Part shown: positions 7,525-15,722 of the stretch, in pieces
How the letters are laid out: every line of letters begins with the position of its first letter
How positions within the stretch are numbered: the stretch's first letter is position 1
Made by a program: the position numbers and the translations under genes
Origin: Paenibacillus sp. BJ-4
GTDB taxonomy: Bacteria > Bacillota > Bacilli > Paenibacillales > Paenibacillaceae
Assembly: GCF_020404765.1 (NCBI RefSeq)
Contig: NZ_JAIVEM010000161.1
Coordinates: 613-64,612 of the forward strand
Reading direction: 5' to 3'
DNA length: 64,000 nucleotides
The notes under the pieces: generated by a model
The model's database searches: none
Told to the model about the DNA's origin: nothing
The model's input: the letters and a program-made list of their open reading frames with translations, nothing else

Positions 7525-8382
7525 TTATTTAAAGACAATAATTTCGAGATAAAAAGGCAACTTATGCTTGGATTTGTAGGATTCTAAAAAATGAAAAAAG
7601 GACTCTTCTTCCATATTCTCTCTATAGACCACAATCTGATCAGGGTCAAATATGGATTGCAATATTTGGATAACTTCACATACACCGTTGAAAAAACTTC
7701 TGTACCCTTGCTTTCATCCCAATCCATAGACGGAAGAAATTTGATTTCACCAGCCAATCCATGTATGCCTTTTAAAACTCCACCAAGTAAATAAATTCCC
7801 ATCCCTGGGGGAGAGTTCTCAGAAAAATAAATAGCCAACACACATTGATCTTCAGCTATTTCTTCTCTATACACGTATCCACATACAGCAGCATTTACGT
7901 CATTCTCCAGAATAGCCGGCAAACCAAATTTGCTTTGCACATCCTCTGCCAAACGAATTCCATTTAACCTTTCATGACTGCTTACTGTAATTTCTCCATC
8001 TACTGATTGTCCGGGGATTCCTATACCAATAACTTTAATGGAAGGATGGAGAGAAATGATGTCTTCAATTGTGGAATAAAATTGTGTAGCATTAAAAATT
8101 TGAAAAGGATGCTATTCTTTCATGAGAACGTCCTCATTTAAATTAACTACCGTCGTAGACACTACATCCGTCCCTTGTTTTTCATTCATATGTAAATCAG
8201 CGCCAGACTGTACTTATAATTAAAACGATAGGTTAACGCTGCATCAGAGTATTGATAGTTACCACACTTAAATCAGTCAATGCAGCTAGTTGGGGTTTAG
8301 TTGCCATGTCAACCTGCTTCAATACTTTGCGAACCAAATTTAAATTTATTTCCTTAATCAAATTTGTATTTGCTTTTTCCAT
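7525..8382 (-). pseudogene. ROK-family transcriptional regulator, broken
   Basis: The ATG at 8382 (ribosome site AGAAGGTG) begins a helix-turn-helix domain typical of NagC/XylR regulators (MEKANTNLIKEINLNLVRKV, then MATKPQLAALTDLSVVTINT). The recognition helix is followed by a deletion and frame change around 8260-8190. The ROK domain then runs MNEKQGTDVVSTTVVNLNED. A TAG at 8112-8114 interrupts it, and it continues in the same frame HPFQIFNATQFYSTIEDI, GIGIPGQSVDG, PAILENDVNAAVCGY. A last frameshift near 7690 gives the true end ...FYLEIIVFK and TAA at 7525. It presumably controlled the sugar operon downstream. Confidence 0.75.
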
Positions 8383-8489
8383 ACATAGCACCTTCTTTTT
8401 ATAATTAATTCACCATAGCTTTCCAACTTAATCTGATTTATTCTAAGGTTTATCATATGAAAAACGCTCAAATAAGGAGGGCCCGTCTA

Positions 8490-8939
8490 TTGAAGAATGC
8501 TGTTGAAGAGCTCACTAGGCTCATCGAGAATCATGAAAAAGAACTCTTTTCAATCTCAGAACATGAATTTAATGCCAAGCCTCTCCCGGAAAAGTGGTCT
8601 AAAAAGGAAATACTTGGGCATCTGTGTGACTCCGCCTCGAATAACCATCGAAGATTTATAATCATTAAGCATTCAACATCCCCAGTAAAAATTGAATCAT
8701 ATGCACAAAATGATTGGGTTACAGCCAATCAGTATCAGAAAGCGTTCTCTCACATGGATGTCATACATCTATGGAAGCTTTTAAATAAGCAAATCATACA
8801 TGTATTAAACTCCTGTACTTCACTCGATTTTAAGAAAAGGTTTCAAAAAGAGGACCAATCCACCGAAACACTACAATGGCTCGTTGATGATTATATTCAG
8901 CATATGCGACATCATTTGGAGCAAATAAGGAAAAAATAG
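8490..8939 (+). CDS. DinB/YfiT-like four-helix protein
   Basis: The small all-alpha protein has the DinB-superfamily motif KWSKKEILGHLCDSASNNHR near residue 35 and a C-terminal DYIQHMRHHLEQI. The histidines (GH, NHRR, HH) are the expected metal ligands. Members include metal-dependent transferases for bacillithiol and other thiols and many uncharacterised proteins. I prefer the TTG at 8490 because ATAAGGAGGG lies 9 bases upstream. The ATG at 8457 would include that ribosome site inside the gene and adds 11 residues. It stops with TAG and is followed by the palindromic site c. Confidence 0.8.
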   Translation: MKNAVEELTRLIENHEKELFSISEHEFNAKPLPEKWSKKEILGHLCDSASNNHRRFIIIKHSTSPVKIESYAQNDWVTANQYQKAFSHMDVIHLWKLLNKQIIHVLNSCTSLDFKKRFQKEDQSTETLQWLVDDYIQHMRHHLEQIRKK

Positions 8940-9029
8940 GATTAAGCGCTATGATAAAGGATACACCTCTCACGATACTAATAACACAAAGTCATTAATG
9001 CTATTTCCAAGTCAGGGTGAATTCCTTCT

Positions 9030-9065
9030 AGTTGGTTTACATAATTATAATTATGTAAACCAACT
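9030..9065. other. 36-bp perfect palindrome containing dif-like site c
   Basis: The palindrome AGTT...AACT contains an 11-6-11 site at 9034-9061: GGTTTACATAA, TTATAA, TTATGTAAACC. Both arms match the B. subtilis XerD arm at 10 of 11 positions. It is followed by TTATTT, so it could also work as the terminator of the DinB-like gene. The match to sites a, b and d favours a recombination site, or both functions. Confidence 0.6.
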
Positions 9066-9121
9066 TTATTTATCTAGGGGTAGCACCAGCGAAGCTGACA
9101 CCCCCCGCAAAGTAGGTGTAA

Positions 9122-9800
9122 TTAAATAAGGAATTTATTGATAACCTCGTTATATTCCTGCTGGGCATCGGTGATTGCAAGCTTAGAACAGACTTCCAAC
9201 GATTTGCGGCTTTCGTGGCCAGAATAAGGTTGTATGAGTGCGTCATCGACACCCTGCTTTTTGAGCCAGGTCAACAGGAAATGTCGCAGTTTGTGCGGCG
9301 ACAGATTTTGCACAAGACCGGCTTCCTCCGAATAATTGGTTAAACTCTTTCGTATTCCCCGTATTCCCCAATCGGTATACTTTTTTCTTCCAAGATGATT
9401 CGAACAGGTAAACCGCCTGCTTCTTTTTCATCGAATCGGCGTGCATGGCCAGCATTTCCTTGAACGATTGAGGAAAAGGGACGATGCGATCTTTTCTTCC
9501 TTTGTCCTTATTAATCCGGATTTGGCAGTAATGAAAGTCAACATCGGACAACTTGTTATTAATAAGTTCGCTTACCCGAATGCCGGTATAAAGCAGCGTC
9601 TTGACAATCATCATGTCTTGAAAGTTTTTCGCCTGCCAAACAACGTCGTAGTAGCGTTAAGCTCCTCTTCGATAGGTACATAGGGGAGATACGTTTTACG
9701 CCGGTGTTCGTTCCGAGTCCATATAGGGATAGGATAAGTCTCTTTTGCAGCCGCGTCCAACGCTTGCTTTAGTGCTCTGTAGTCTTCTTCCCGCCGTTCC
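9122..9800 (-). pseudogene. Phage-type tyrosine integrase, broken and truncated
   Basis: Pieces in different frames make one integrase: TYPIPIWTRNEHRRKTYLP, RYYDVVWQAKNFQDMMIVKT, LLYTGIRVSELINNKLSDVD (catalytic Arg), CQIRINKDKGRKDRIVPFPQ, NLSPHKLRHFLLTWLKKQG (HxLRH) and IQPYSGHESRKSLEVCSKL. Frameshifts lie near 9655 and 9350. The catalytic Tyr in the usual SLE-Y-SKL context is Cys here (TGT), so even a repaired frame would be inactive. The N-terminal end is cut off at about 9800, where a drrA fragment on the opposite strand begins. Confidence 0.8.
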
Positions 9801-10085
9801 TCGCCGTCGTGGACGAAATATTGACCGGACGGGAAAATCTGATTATGATTGCCAAGCTGAGATACCTCAAAAACCCGCGTGAGGTGGCGGTTAACATGCT
9901 TAAACGCTTCGGCCTGACAGACGCCGCCGACCGCAAGACGTCTACTTATTCGGGCGGTATGCGCTGCAGGCTCGACATCGCCTTGAGCCTTGTGGGAAAT
10001 CCGCAGATCATTTTCCTCGACGAGCCGACTACCGGGCAGTATTTGGAGGAAGCCGAGCAGCTTGCCGACCGAGTCGATGCCATCG
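9801..10085 (+). pseudogene. DrrA-type ABC exporter ATPase, fragment with internal deletion
   Basis: The readable part begins inside the gene (VVDEILTGRENLIMIAKLRY), continues through the ABC signature region TYSGGMRCRLDIALSLVGNP and Walker B IIFLDEPTTG, and jumps straight to QYLEEAEQLADRV. About 30 codons between DEPTTG and QYLEE are missing. Walker A is absent because the 5' part is lost at the junction with the integrase. Intact DrrA energises export of hydrophobic drugs with DrrB. The base composition is richer in GC than the neighbouring AT-rich DNA. Confidence 0.75.
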
Positions 10086-10259
10086 GTCGTTCGCACCTTT
10101 GCCGAAAACCAGCCGGTGACCGCAATAGTGGAAGCCATTCGTGCGCTACTGTCAGATCAGCCGGTGGGCAATGATATAGGGGTCGCTCTTGCGTGGTGTG
10201 TTGGGATTTTGCTCGTAGCGTATTTTTTTGCGATGAGGGTTTATAAAAAGCGGGTATGA
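10086..10259 (+). pseudogene. DrrB-type ABC-2 permease, C-terminal fragment
   Basis: In a different frame from the drrA remnant the sequence reads VVRTFAENQPVTAIVEAIRA, LLSDQPVGNDIGVALAWCVG and ends LLVAYFFAMRVYKKRV. This is the last cytoplasmic stretch and transmembrane helix of a DrrB/NodJ-type permease. It is fused to drrA by a deletion removing the end of drrA and most of drrB. Confidence 0.7.
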
Positions 10260-10363
10260 AATAGTTAAAGAAGGAAACTGCAATCTAGAACTTTAAATTC
10301 ACGTTAGCTGCTGCTTTTTCTATTTCAATGATCAGACTAAAACTTAGTATTGTTTAAAGGAAA

Positions 10364-10405
10364 ACGCCAAGCCGGTAGACATAATCATAGGCTTGGCGTA
10401 TATTT
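10364..10405 (+). terminator. Terminator after the drrAB remnant
   Basis: ACGCCAAGCC (10364-10373) pairs perfectly with GGCTTGGCGT (10390-10399), followed by ATATTTT. The rest of 10260-10522 holds nothing I can name. Confidence 0.6.
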
Positions 10406-10522
10406 TCGCAATATGAGACTCCGAGTGTTAAATTTACATATATATCTATCTACTTTGCGGGTAGTGTCAGTTTCGCTCGTACCACCCCATCTACTGTATT
10501 CACTAAAGGTACATACTTACAA

Positions 10523-11473
10523 TTATGTTGTTGGTATCTGAATATCCAGCTTATCCATCGCTTTTTCCTTCTCACGATCCGTGACATGAGTATATACGGT
10601 AGTTGTTTGGATGGATGAGTGCCCCAGCAGCTCCTGTACCGTTCGCAGATCGGCCCCTTTACGTAAAAGCATCGTCGCAAACGTATGCCGCAGCTTATGG
10701 CTGGAATAGGCCACCCGACCCTGTGCACCTTTATCCTGCTGGAATCGCTCGAACGTTTCTGTTGCGATTTGCTGGATAGAGCGCACCGCCAGTCGGCGGC
10801 CTTTTTGCGATACGAACATTGCATCCTCCTTCCCTCTCCACGGCGTTAATCTTTCCTCCAATGCACGGTCTAAAATATCACATACAGCCTCCGGCACTGG
10901 AAGCGTACGCCACTTGCGTCCTTTTCCGAACACATCTAACGTGCGTCGTTCCCGGCTATAATCAGAGATATTCAATGAGTGAACCTCCCCTACCCGCAAT
11001 CCCATATATACCATGAGTAGAAAAATAGCCGTATTCCGATTAGCATATTTTCCTTCCACTGCAAGTAAAAATGGCCTGATTTCATTTTCATCCAGGTATA
11101 CTGGCATACGATTTTTTACTGTCTTTGCTTTTTTAATTCCCGATGCCGGATTTGTACTGCATAATTCAAACTCCTGTAGCGCTTTGAAAAAGCTGCTCAC
11201 CGCTGCATGCTTGCGATTCCGGGTGCTATCCCCAGCTCCTCCCTCCCGGGCTTTGGACAGATACGACATAACATGAATCTTTTTCACCTGATCAAGTGGT
11301 TTATCCCGCAACGTGCGTAAAAACTGCTTTACATCCCCCATATAATTTTTTTGCGTATGTATTGTATATCCCGCATCCTTCATCCAGATCAAAAAGGCTT
11401 CCAGCTCCTCAGCATATATTTCATCCATTTCATCTATTGTGATCGACTCTATATGATGCAACTCTTTTTTCAC
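10523..11473 (-). CDS. Tyrosine recombinase, XerC/D-like, intact
   Basis: An N-terminal SAM-like core-binding domain (EAFLIWMKDAGYTIHTQKNY) is followed by a complete catalytic domain: first Arg in LLMVYMGLRVGEVHSLNISD, Lys in GKGRKWRTLPVP, HKLRHTFATMLLRKG, LLGHSSIQTTTVYTHVTD with the nucleophile Tyr. All catalytic residues are present and the length is that of Xer proteins (about 316). I choose the GTG at 11473 because AGAGGAGG lies 7 bases upstream; the frame is open to an ATG at 11494. It is not the canonical chromosomal XerC or XerD by context, since it lies in a decayed island. It may be a mobile or domesticated recombinase. A symmetric 11-6-11 sequence lies 127 bp upstream of its start. 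Confidence 0.88.
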   Translation of the reverse strand: MKKELHHIESITIDEMDEIYAEELEAFLIWMKDAGYTIHTQKNYMGDVKQFLRTLRDKPLDQVKKIHVMSYLSKAREGGAGDSTRNRKHAAVSSFFKALQEFELCSTNPASGIKKAKTVKNRMPVYLDENEIRPFLLAVEGKYANRNTAIFLLMVYMGLRVGEVHSLNISDYSRERRTLDVFGKGRKWRTLPVPEAVCDILDRALEERLTPWRGKEDAMFVSQKGRRLAVRSIQQIATETFERFQQDKGAQGRVAYSSHKLRHTFATMLLRKGADLRTVQELLGHSSIQTTTVYTHVTDREKEKAMDKLDIQIPTT

Positions 11474-11494
11474 ACCAGTGACCTCCTCTTCCAT

Positions 11495-11908
11495 TCATAT
11501 TCTGAAATATGCTGTAAAACGTTCAATTTTGTCTGCTTTTTATCGACAATTCAATCGACATCTTATGCAAGTAGGATATGTAAAGTCGTTTTAAACCTAA
11601 ACTGCGTATAATTTATATTATACGCAGTTATTTTGAGCGCTTTTTAAGTATAAATAAAGCCCCTTCCCCTTGTCTAGCACCCAATTCAAAATTCGGGGCC
11701 CATAAAATAATCATTATTGCACGCTGATAAGGAATAACCAATGATTGCATTGATTGCACCTTTGCAATTCCAACTTCCCTCTCTCCATCGCTTCCAGCAA
11801 GCTTATGATCGATTCCATCTACATTCGCCTTAATTGGTGAGGTTCATCTATAAACTCTGTATGTAACGTTATCACCAGCATTAGGAAGCATATCTAAGAA
11901 CCCATGGG
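11495..11908. other. Intergenic stretch with possible gene remnant
   Basis: Besides the palindrome at 11601-11628, the minus strand from about 11850 to 11630 has an open frame (KANVDGIDHKLAGSDGEREV, IMIILWAPNFELGARQGEGA) preceded by FLDMLPNAGDNVTYRVYR and a stop. It looks like the end of a lost gene. I do not recognise it. Confidence 0.3.
11601..11628. other. 28-bp palindrome with 11-6-11 layout (candidate site e)
   Basis: ACTGCGTATAA, TTTATA, TTATACGCAGT: the arms are perfect inverted copies separated by 6 bases. The spacing equals that of Xer recombination sites, and the inner TTAT matches, but the outer arm differs from sites a-d. It lies upstream of the intact recombinase gene. It might instead be a hairpin or an operator. 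Confidence 0.4.
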
Positions 11909-12253
11909 GTGAGTAGCCGTTGGCACGACAAGGATGATGAGAAGAAGTATTTTACTGTCTTGCTCCGTTTTCCCTTGATCATCCAGTACGATATACTTAA
12001 AGAAGTGGAAAGCCAAGCTTATTTACAGCCTATGCTCATTTCAAAGATATGGGTTTATCATGACAAAGGGAGTGTTCATTTATTTATGAGTACCGAAATG
12101 CTGGAACGTCGAAGTGAAATTCTAAAACGTAACATCCATCAGTTGCTGGTTCAGGAAAATCAACACGGCGTGACACGTCAAGAAAATTACACGTTGCATA
12201 AAATGATCAGAGAGCTGCATCAAACCTCTCATGCCTTGAGTACTTCCCGTTGA
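11909..12253 (+). CDS. Hypothetical protein, 114 residues
   Basis: This soluble, charged protein (KKYFTVLLRFPLIIQYDILK near the start, TEMLERRSEILKRNIHQLLV in the middle, mostly helical) has no motif that I recognise. The GTG at 11909 has no clear ribosome site, so the start is uncertain and the N-terminus may be lost. It ends 29 bases before a bidirectional terminator shared with the siderophore permease gene facing it. Confidence 0.45.
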   Translation: MSSRWHDKDDEKKYFTVLLRFPLIIQYDILKEVESQAYLQPMLISKIWVYHDKGSVHLFMSTEMLERRSEILKRNIHQLLVQENQHGVTRQENYTLHKMIRELHQTSHALSTSR

Positions 12254-12281
12254 GATGAAAGGCTGCTAAATCAAATTAAAA

Positions 12282-12328
12282 AAATAACCCTCAGCCCCAC
12301 TTCCCCTTAGTGGTGTTGAAGGTTATTT
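12282..12328. terminator. Bidirectional terminator
   Basis: AAATAACC (12282-12289) pairs with GGTTATTT (12321-12328), with inner CCACT/AGTGG pairs. T-runs occur on both strands. It separates the 114-residue gene from the end of the siderophore permease operon. Confidence 0.75.
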
Positions 12329-12372
12329 GTTGTGCGTAGTCTATAATTGACAGTTGGTACTCTTTTGTGATA

Positions 12373-13419
12373 TTACCCTTTGGACCGACTCAGCAGATAT
12401 AAGAAGTACGGCGCACCAATGATGGCCACGATCAAGCCTGTCGGAATTTCTTTCTGCAAAGGTAAGGAGCGTGTAATCGTATCTGCTACGAGCACCAGGA
12501 GTGCTCCGGCTAAAGCGCAGGTTACCAGCAGCATTTTATGCTTTGGTCCTACCAGCTTTCTCGCCAAATGCGGAGCGACCAAACCAACAAAACCGATACC
12601 TCCGCTAACTGACACGCTGGAACTTGCCAGTCCAACTGCAGCAGCCAGGAGAAGAATACGCTCCTTTTCGATAGGGGTACCTAACCCGGATGCAGTTTGA
12701 TCTCCCAGGTTAAGCACATTCATTACATTTGCCTTATAGTACGCGAAAGGAAGCAATACAATAAGCCAAGGCAACAGAGCCATGACGAATTTCCAATTTG
12801 ATCCCCATATGCTTCCAGCCAGCCAGCTTGCCACAAATGTGTAGCTTTCAGGTGTTAGCTTTAGAGTCATCATGATCATGGCAGCACTAATACCCGCCGC
12901 TACACCAATTCCACTTAGCAGTAGCCTTGTCGGGGAAATTCCTTCACCCTTTTTGTAAGAGAGCGCATAGATTAGAATTGCAGCCGCTCCTGATCCTATC
13001 AGCGCAAGCCCGGGCAGTAAAAATAATGAATTTGTAGTTTGCATAGATGGAAAAAGCAATACAAACAGCATAACCATTAGCCCGGCCCCCGCATTAATCC
13101 CCAGAATACCAGGGTCCGCCAGACCGTTGCGTGAAACACCCTGCATGATACAGCCAGATACAGCCAGACCTGCACCAATCAGAATGGAAATCACCATTCG
13201 CGGCAAACGGAATTCAAACAGGATTAATTCCTGTTGTGGAGTTCCTTGGCCCAATAGGGTTTTAAAAAGTTCCATTGGCGAAAGCCGAATCGTTCCCGTA
13301 TTCGCACTTACGATAAATGCAGCAATGAGCAAAATGATCAGAATGATAACAACGATCCAATCATGGATTTTTTTGCGGTGACTTGCTTTGGCAATAGCCC
13401 CGCTCGTAACGCTATTCAT
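12373..13419 (-). CDS. Siderophore ABC transporter permease (FecCD family)
   Basis: This 348-residue membrane protein has about nine helices and the FecCD signatures LILFEFRLPRMVISILIGAG, LAVSGCIMQGVSRNGLADPG and GGIGFVGLVAPHLARKLVGP. It forms half of the channel for ferric siderophores, like FeuC or YfhA of B. subtilis. The start is the ATG at 13419, with AAAGGAGGG upstream and one base after the stop of the preceding permease gene, so the two are translationally coupled. No ATPase of the FecE type lies in the locus. Such systems often share an ATPase (FhuC or YusV) encoded elsewhere. Confidence 0.92.
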   Translation of the reverse strand: MNSVTSGAIAKASHRKKIHDWIVVIILIILLIAAFIVSANTGTIRLSPMELFKTLLGQGTPQQELILFEFRLPRMVISILIGAGLAVSGCIMQGVSRNGLADPGILGINAGAGLMVMLFVLLFPSMQTTNSLFLLPGLALIGSGAAAILIYALSYKKGEGISPTRLLLSGIGVAAGISAAMIMMTLKLTPESYTFVASWLAGSIWGSNWKFVMALLPWLIVLLPFAYYKANVMNVLNLGDQTASGLGTPIEKERILLLAAAVGLASSSVSVSGGIGFVGLVAPHLARKLVGPKHKMLLVTCALAGALLVLVADTITRSLPLQKEIPTGLIVAIIGAPYFLYLLSRSKG

Positions 13420-13420
13420 C

Positions 13421-14485
13421 TTACAGCGCCCTCCTTTCTTTGCGTGCCAGATAAAGGAAGAACGGCACACCAATGAGGGCAATAAGTACGCCTACCGGTG
13501 TTTCCTCAGGTGCATTAATCATGCGGGCCGCCAGATCGGCAAACACGATGAGCAAAGCTCCCATAATGGCCGAGCATGGAATGATCCAGCGAAAATCGAC
13601 GCCAACCAGCTTTCGGGTGATATGGGGAATGATCAATCCCACGAAGCCTATGGAGCCTACCAACGATACCGCTGCACCTGCAAGAATTAGAACAAGAATC
13701 ATTCCCGCTACCTTTACCAGACCTGTTCGCTGACCAAGACTCAGTGCGATTTCATCGCCCAAACTGAGCAGCGTTATGGAACGCGACAGCATGAGAGCGC
13801 CAATAAACGCTGCCACAACCCAAGGCAGGATGATACCCAACTGAACCCACTTGGTTCCGCTAAGTCCTCCTGCATACCAGAAAGCCAGATTTTGTCCAAC
13901 ATTAAAATACAAGCTAATCGCATCACCCAAGGCAGACAATAATGCCGTCACAGCTGCACCCGCCAATACAAGCCGTACTGGTGTAATGCCGCCCTTGGAT
14001 AAGGAGCTTGTTCCATACACCATCACAACAGCCGAGGCCGCACCAACAAAGGAGTACAGCATCAGCTGTAAAAAGGAAGAGCCGGGAAAAAGAGCAAAGC
14101 AAATCGCCATGGCCAAACTCGCGCCCGAATTCAGCCCAAGCAAGCCCGAGTCAGCAAGTGGATTACGGGTCATCCCCTGCATAATGGCTCCTGCAACGGC
14201 AAAGCAAACTCCGATCAGCACACCACCCAAAATCCGTGGCAAACGGATTTCCCAAATAATTTGATGGTTTTGAATTGTAGGATTAAAATGAAAGACTGCG
14301 TTCCATACTTCAAACAGCCTAATCGAAGCTGCACCAAAAGATAAGGATAAAGCAATACCAAACGCCAAAAGAGCTAGCCCGGCTGTTAAAATGAGTGAAG
14401 CCGCCCATGGCCGCGAGTAGAATTGAGTTGGCGGCTGGTTATGACTACTCCGCGCAGGATTATCCGATGATTCTGATAATTTCAT
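13421..14485 (-). CDS. Siderophore ABC transporter permease (FecCD family)
   Basis: The partner permease has 354 residues with a 30-residue polar N-terminus, then helices and the family motifs IIWEIRLPRILGGVLIGVCF, AVAGAIMQGMTRNPLADSGL and GSIGFVGLIIPHITRKLVGV. It pairs with the following gene as a heterodimer (as FeuB/FeuC or YfiZ/YfhA). A Fur box lies 67 bp upstream of its start, so this two-gene unit has its own iron-regulated promoter, separate from the binding-protein operon that ends at a terminator just before it. Confidence 0.92.
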   Translation of the reverse strand: MKLSESSDNPARSSHNQPPTQFYSRPWAASLILTAGLALLAFGIALSLSFGAASIRLFEVWNAVFHFNPTIQNHQIIWEIRLPRILGGVLIGVCFAVAGAIMQGMTRNPLADSGLLGLNSGASLAMAICFALFPGSSFLQLMLYSFVGAASAVVMVYGTSSLSKGGITPVRLVLAGAAVTALLSALGDAISLYFNVGQNLAFWYAGGLSGTKWVQLGIILPWVVAAFIGALMLSRSITLLSLGDEIALSLGQRTGLVKVAGMILVLILAGAAVSLVGSIGFVGLIIPHITRKLVGVDFRWIIPCSAIMGALLIVFADLAARMINAPEETPVGVLIALIGVPFFLYLARKERRAL

Positions 14486-14551
14486 GACTATAGTTCACCC
14501 TAACTGTTGAATAGTATGTAGGTTATCACGAAAACCTGTGTTGACGACGTA

Positions 14552-14572
14552 TGATAATGAGAATTATTATCA
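14552..14572 (-). promoter_or_regulatory. Fur box upstream of the permease pair
   Basis: TGATAATGAGAATTATTATCA is a near-palindromic 21-bp match to the Bacillus Fur box (TGATAATnATTATCA type, 7-1-7 with extension). It lies between the terminator of the binding-protein gene and the first permease start, where it would block transcription when iron is plentiful. Confidence 0.85.
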
Positions 14573-14655
14573 TGCAATCTTTATTATTGTAAATTAATGA
14601 GGCAATGGCTTCAATAGTTAATTTCGACAATCTCATGTAGCTCTGCTATTTGGGA

Positions 14656-14692
14656 ATAAAAAAAGCCCTTCGGCATACATACCAAAGGGCTG
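14656..14692 (-). terminator. Terminator of the binding-protein operon
   Basis: On the minus strand GCCCTTTGG and CCGAAGGGC form a stem (14690-14665) followed by TTTTTTT. It separates the operon upstream from the Fur-controlled permease pair. Confidence 0.85.
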
Positions 14693-14710
14693 CCAGCAAC
14701 ATCTGAACAA

Positions 14711-15703
14711 CTACTTCTGTGAAACGTGATCTTTATTCCGCTGCACAAGAAGATCTGCAAGTTCTTCAGCTTGTCCCACAATAGCAATGGGATCAAAATA
14801 CCAATATCGGTCCTCCTGAAGCTCAAAAACTCTGCCATTTCGAACGGCACTCAGTGACTTCCATATGCTGTCTCCCGTATATCCGGTGTTTTCCCTACTA
14901 ACTGTCAGAAAAATATAAGAGCCTGCATACTTGTTAATCACCTCTTTCGAAACTGACTTCCATTGAGTTTCACCCATCAGTTCATTTTGAACAAGCGGTG
15001 GTGGTGTCAATCCCAGACCTCTATATATCGCCTGACCTCCTCTACCAAAGTTGTCACCATATACATAGTATTCCTTGGCAAAGGCCTCCATAACGGTAAA
15101 CGTATCCCCAGGTTGGATGATTCCCTTCAACTTGTCACGCGCCGCCTGCATCCGCTAATCATATTGGGCAAGCCATGCTTTGGCCTCCTGTTCTTTTCCA
15201 AGAAGCTCACCAAAAGCTGTCAGCTCGTCATGCACATTTTTGTATGTTCCAAAAGGAATGACGATGGTCGGAGCAATCTTGCTGTATTTCTCATACTCGC
15301 CTACATCGTTGGAACCCACCAGGATCAAATCCGGCTCCAGAGCCAATACTTTCTCAACGGACACGCTACCGCGGTCTCCAATACTTGCAATGTCCTGTAC
15401 AAGCTCCTTCGAGAACGGGTTATCCAGATAATACTTAACACTTCCCACAGGTTTGATCCCAAGCGCCAATAAATCATTTTGATACATATCTACTACGATC
15501 CGTTTGGGCTGAACAGGAATTGTAATCTCACCATGAATAGTTTGGACTATTTTGGTTGCTGCTGGCTTCTGCCCGGCGGGTGTTTGATCCTGCTTTTCAG
15601 CAGACGAATTCGTTTTGCCTGCACATGCGCTTAGAGCTAAAATGAGTATTAGAAGTATTGTCAAACTCCAAGTTTGCTTCTTCAAGAAATTCATCCCTCT
15701 CAC
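14711..15703 (-). pseudogene. Siderophore-binding lipoprotein, interrupted by an in-frame TAG
   Basis: It begins with a lipoprotein signal (TWSLTILLILILALSACAGK; lipobox LSAC) and has the FecB/BtuF fold motifs PKRIVVDMYQNDLLALGIKP and GSVSVEKVLALEPDLILVGS. TAG at 15155-15157 follows KAWLAQYD. The same frame then goes on RMQAARDKLKGIIQPGDTFT, FGRGGQAIYRGLGL and ends in a normal TAG at 14711, with the full family length of about 330. CAG to TAG is the simplest change. It is the third gene of the operon starting at 18493. The second binding protein upstream may compensate. Confidence 0.85.
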
Positions 15704-15722
15704 TTCTACTTTTCAGACCTGG

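Noticed and set aside
9611..10138. Long minus-strand frame across 9.6-10.1 kb
   Set aside because: Only its last 60 codons are integrase; the rest is antisense to the drrA remnant. It is an artefact of the junction.
10430..10460. AATTTACATATATATC as a dif-like site
   Set aside because: No right arm of the XerD type follows.
11630..11850. Minus-strand frame with IMIILWAPNFELGARQG
   Set aside because: No start, no ribosome site and no family recognised; recorded only as a possible remnant.
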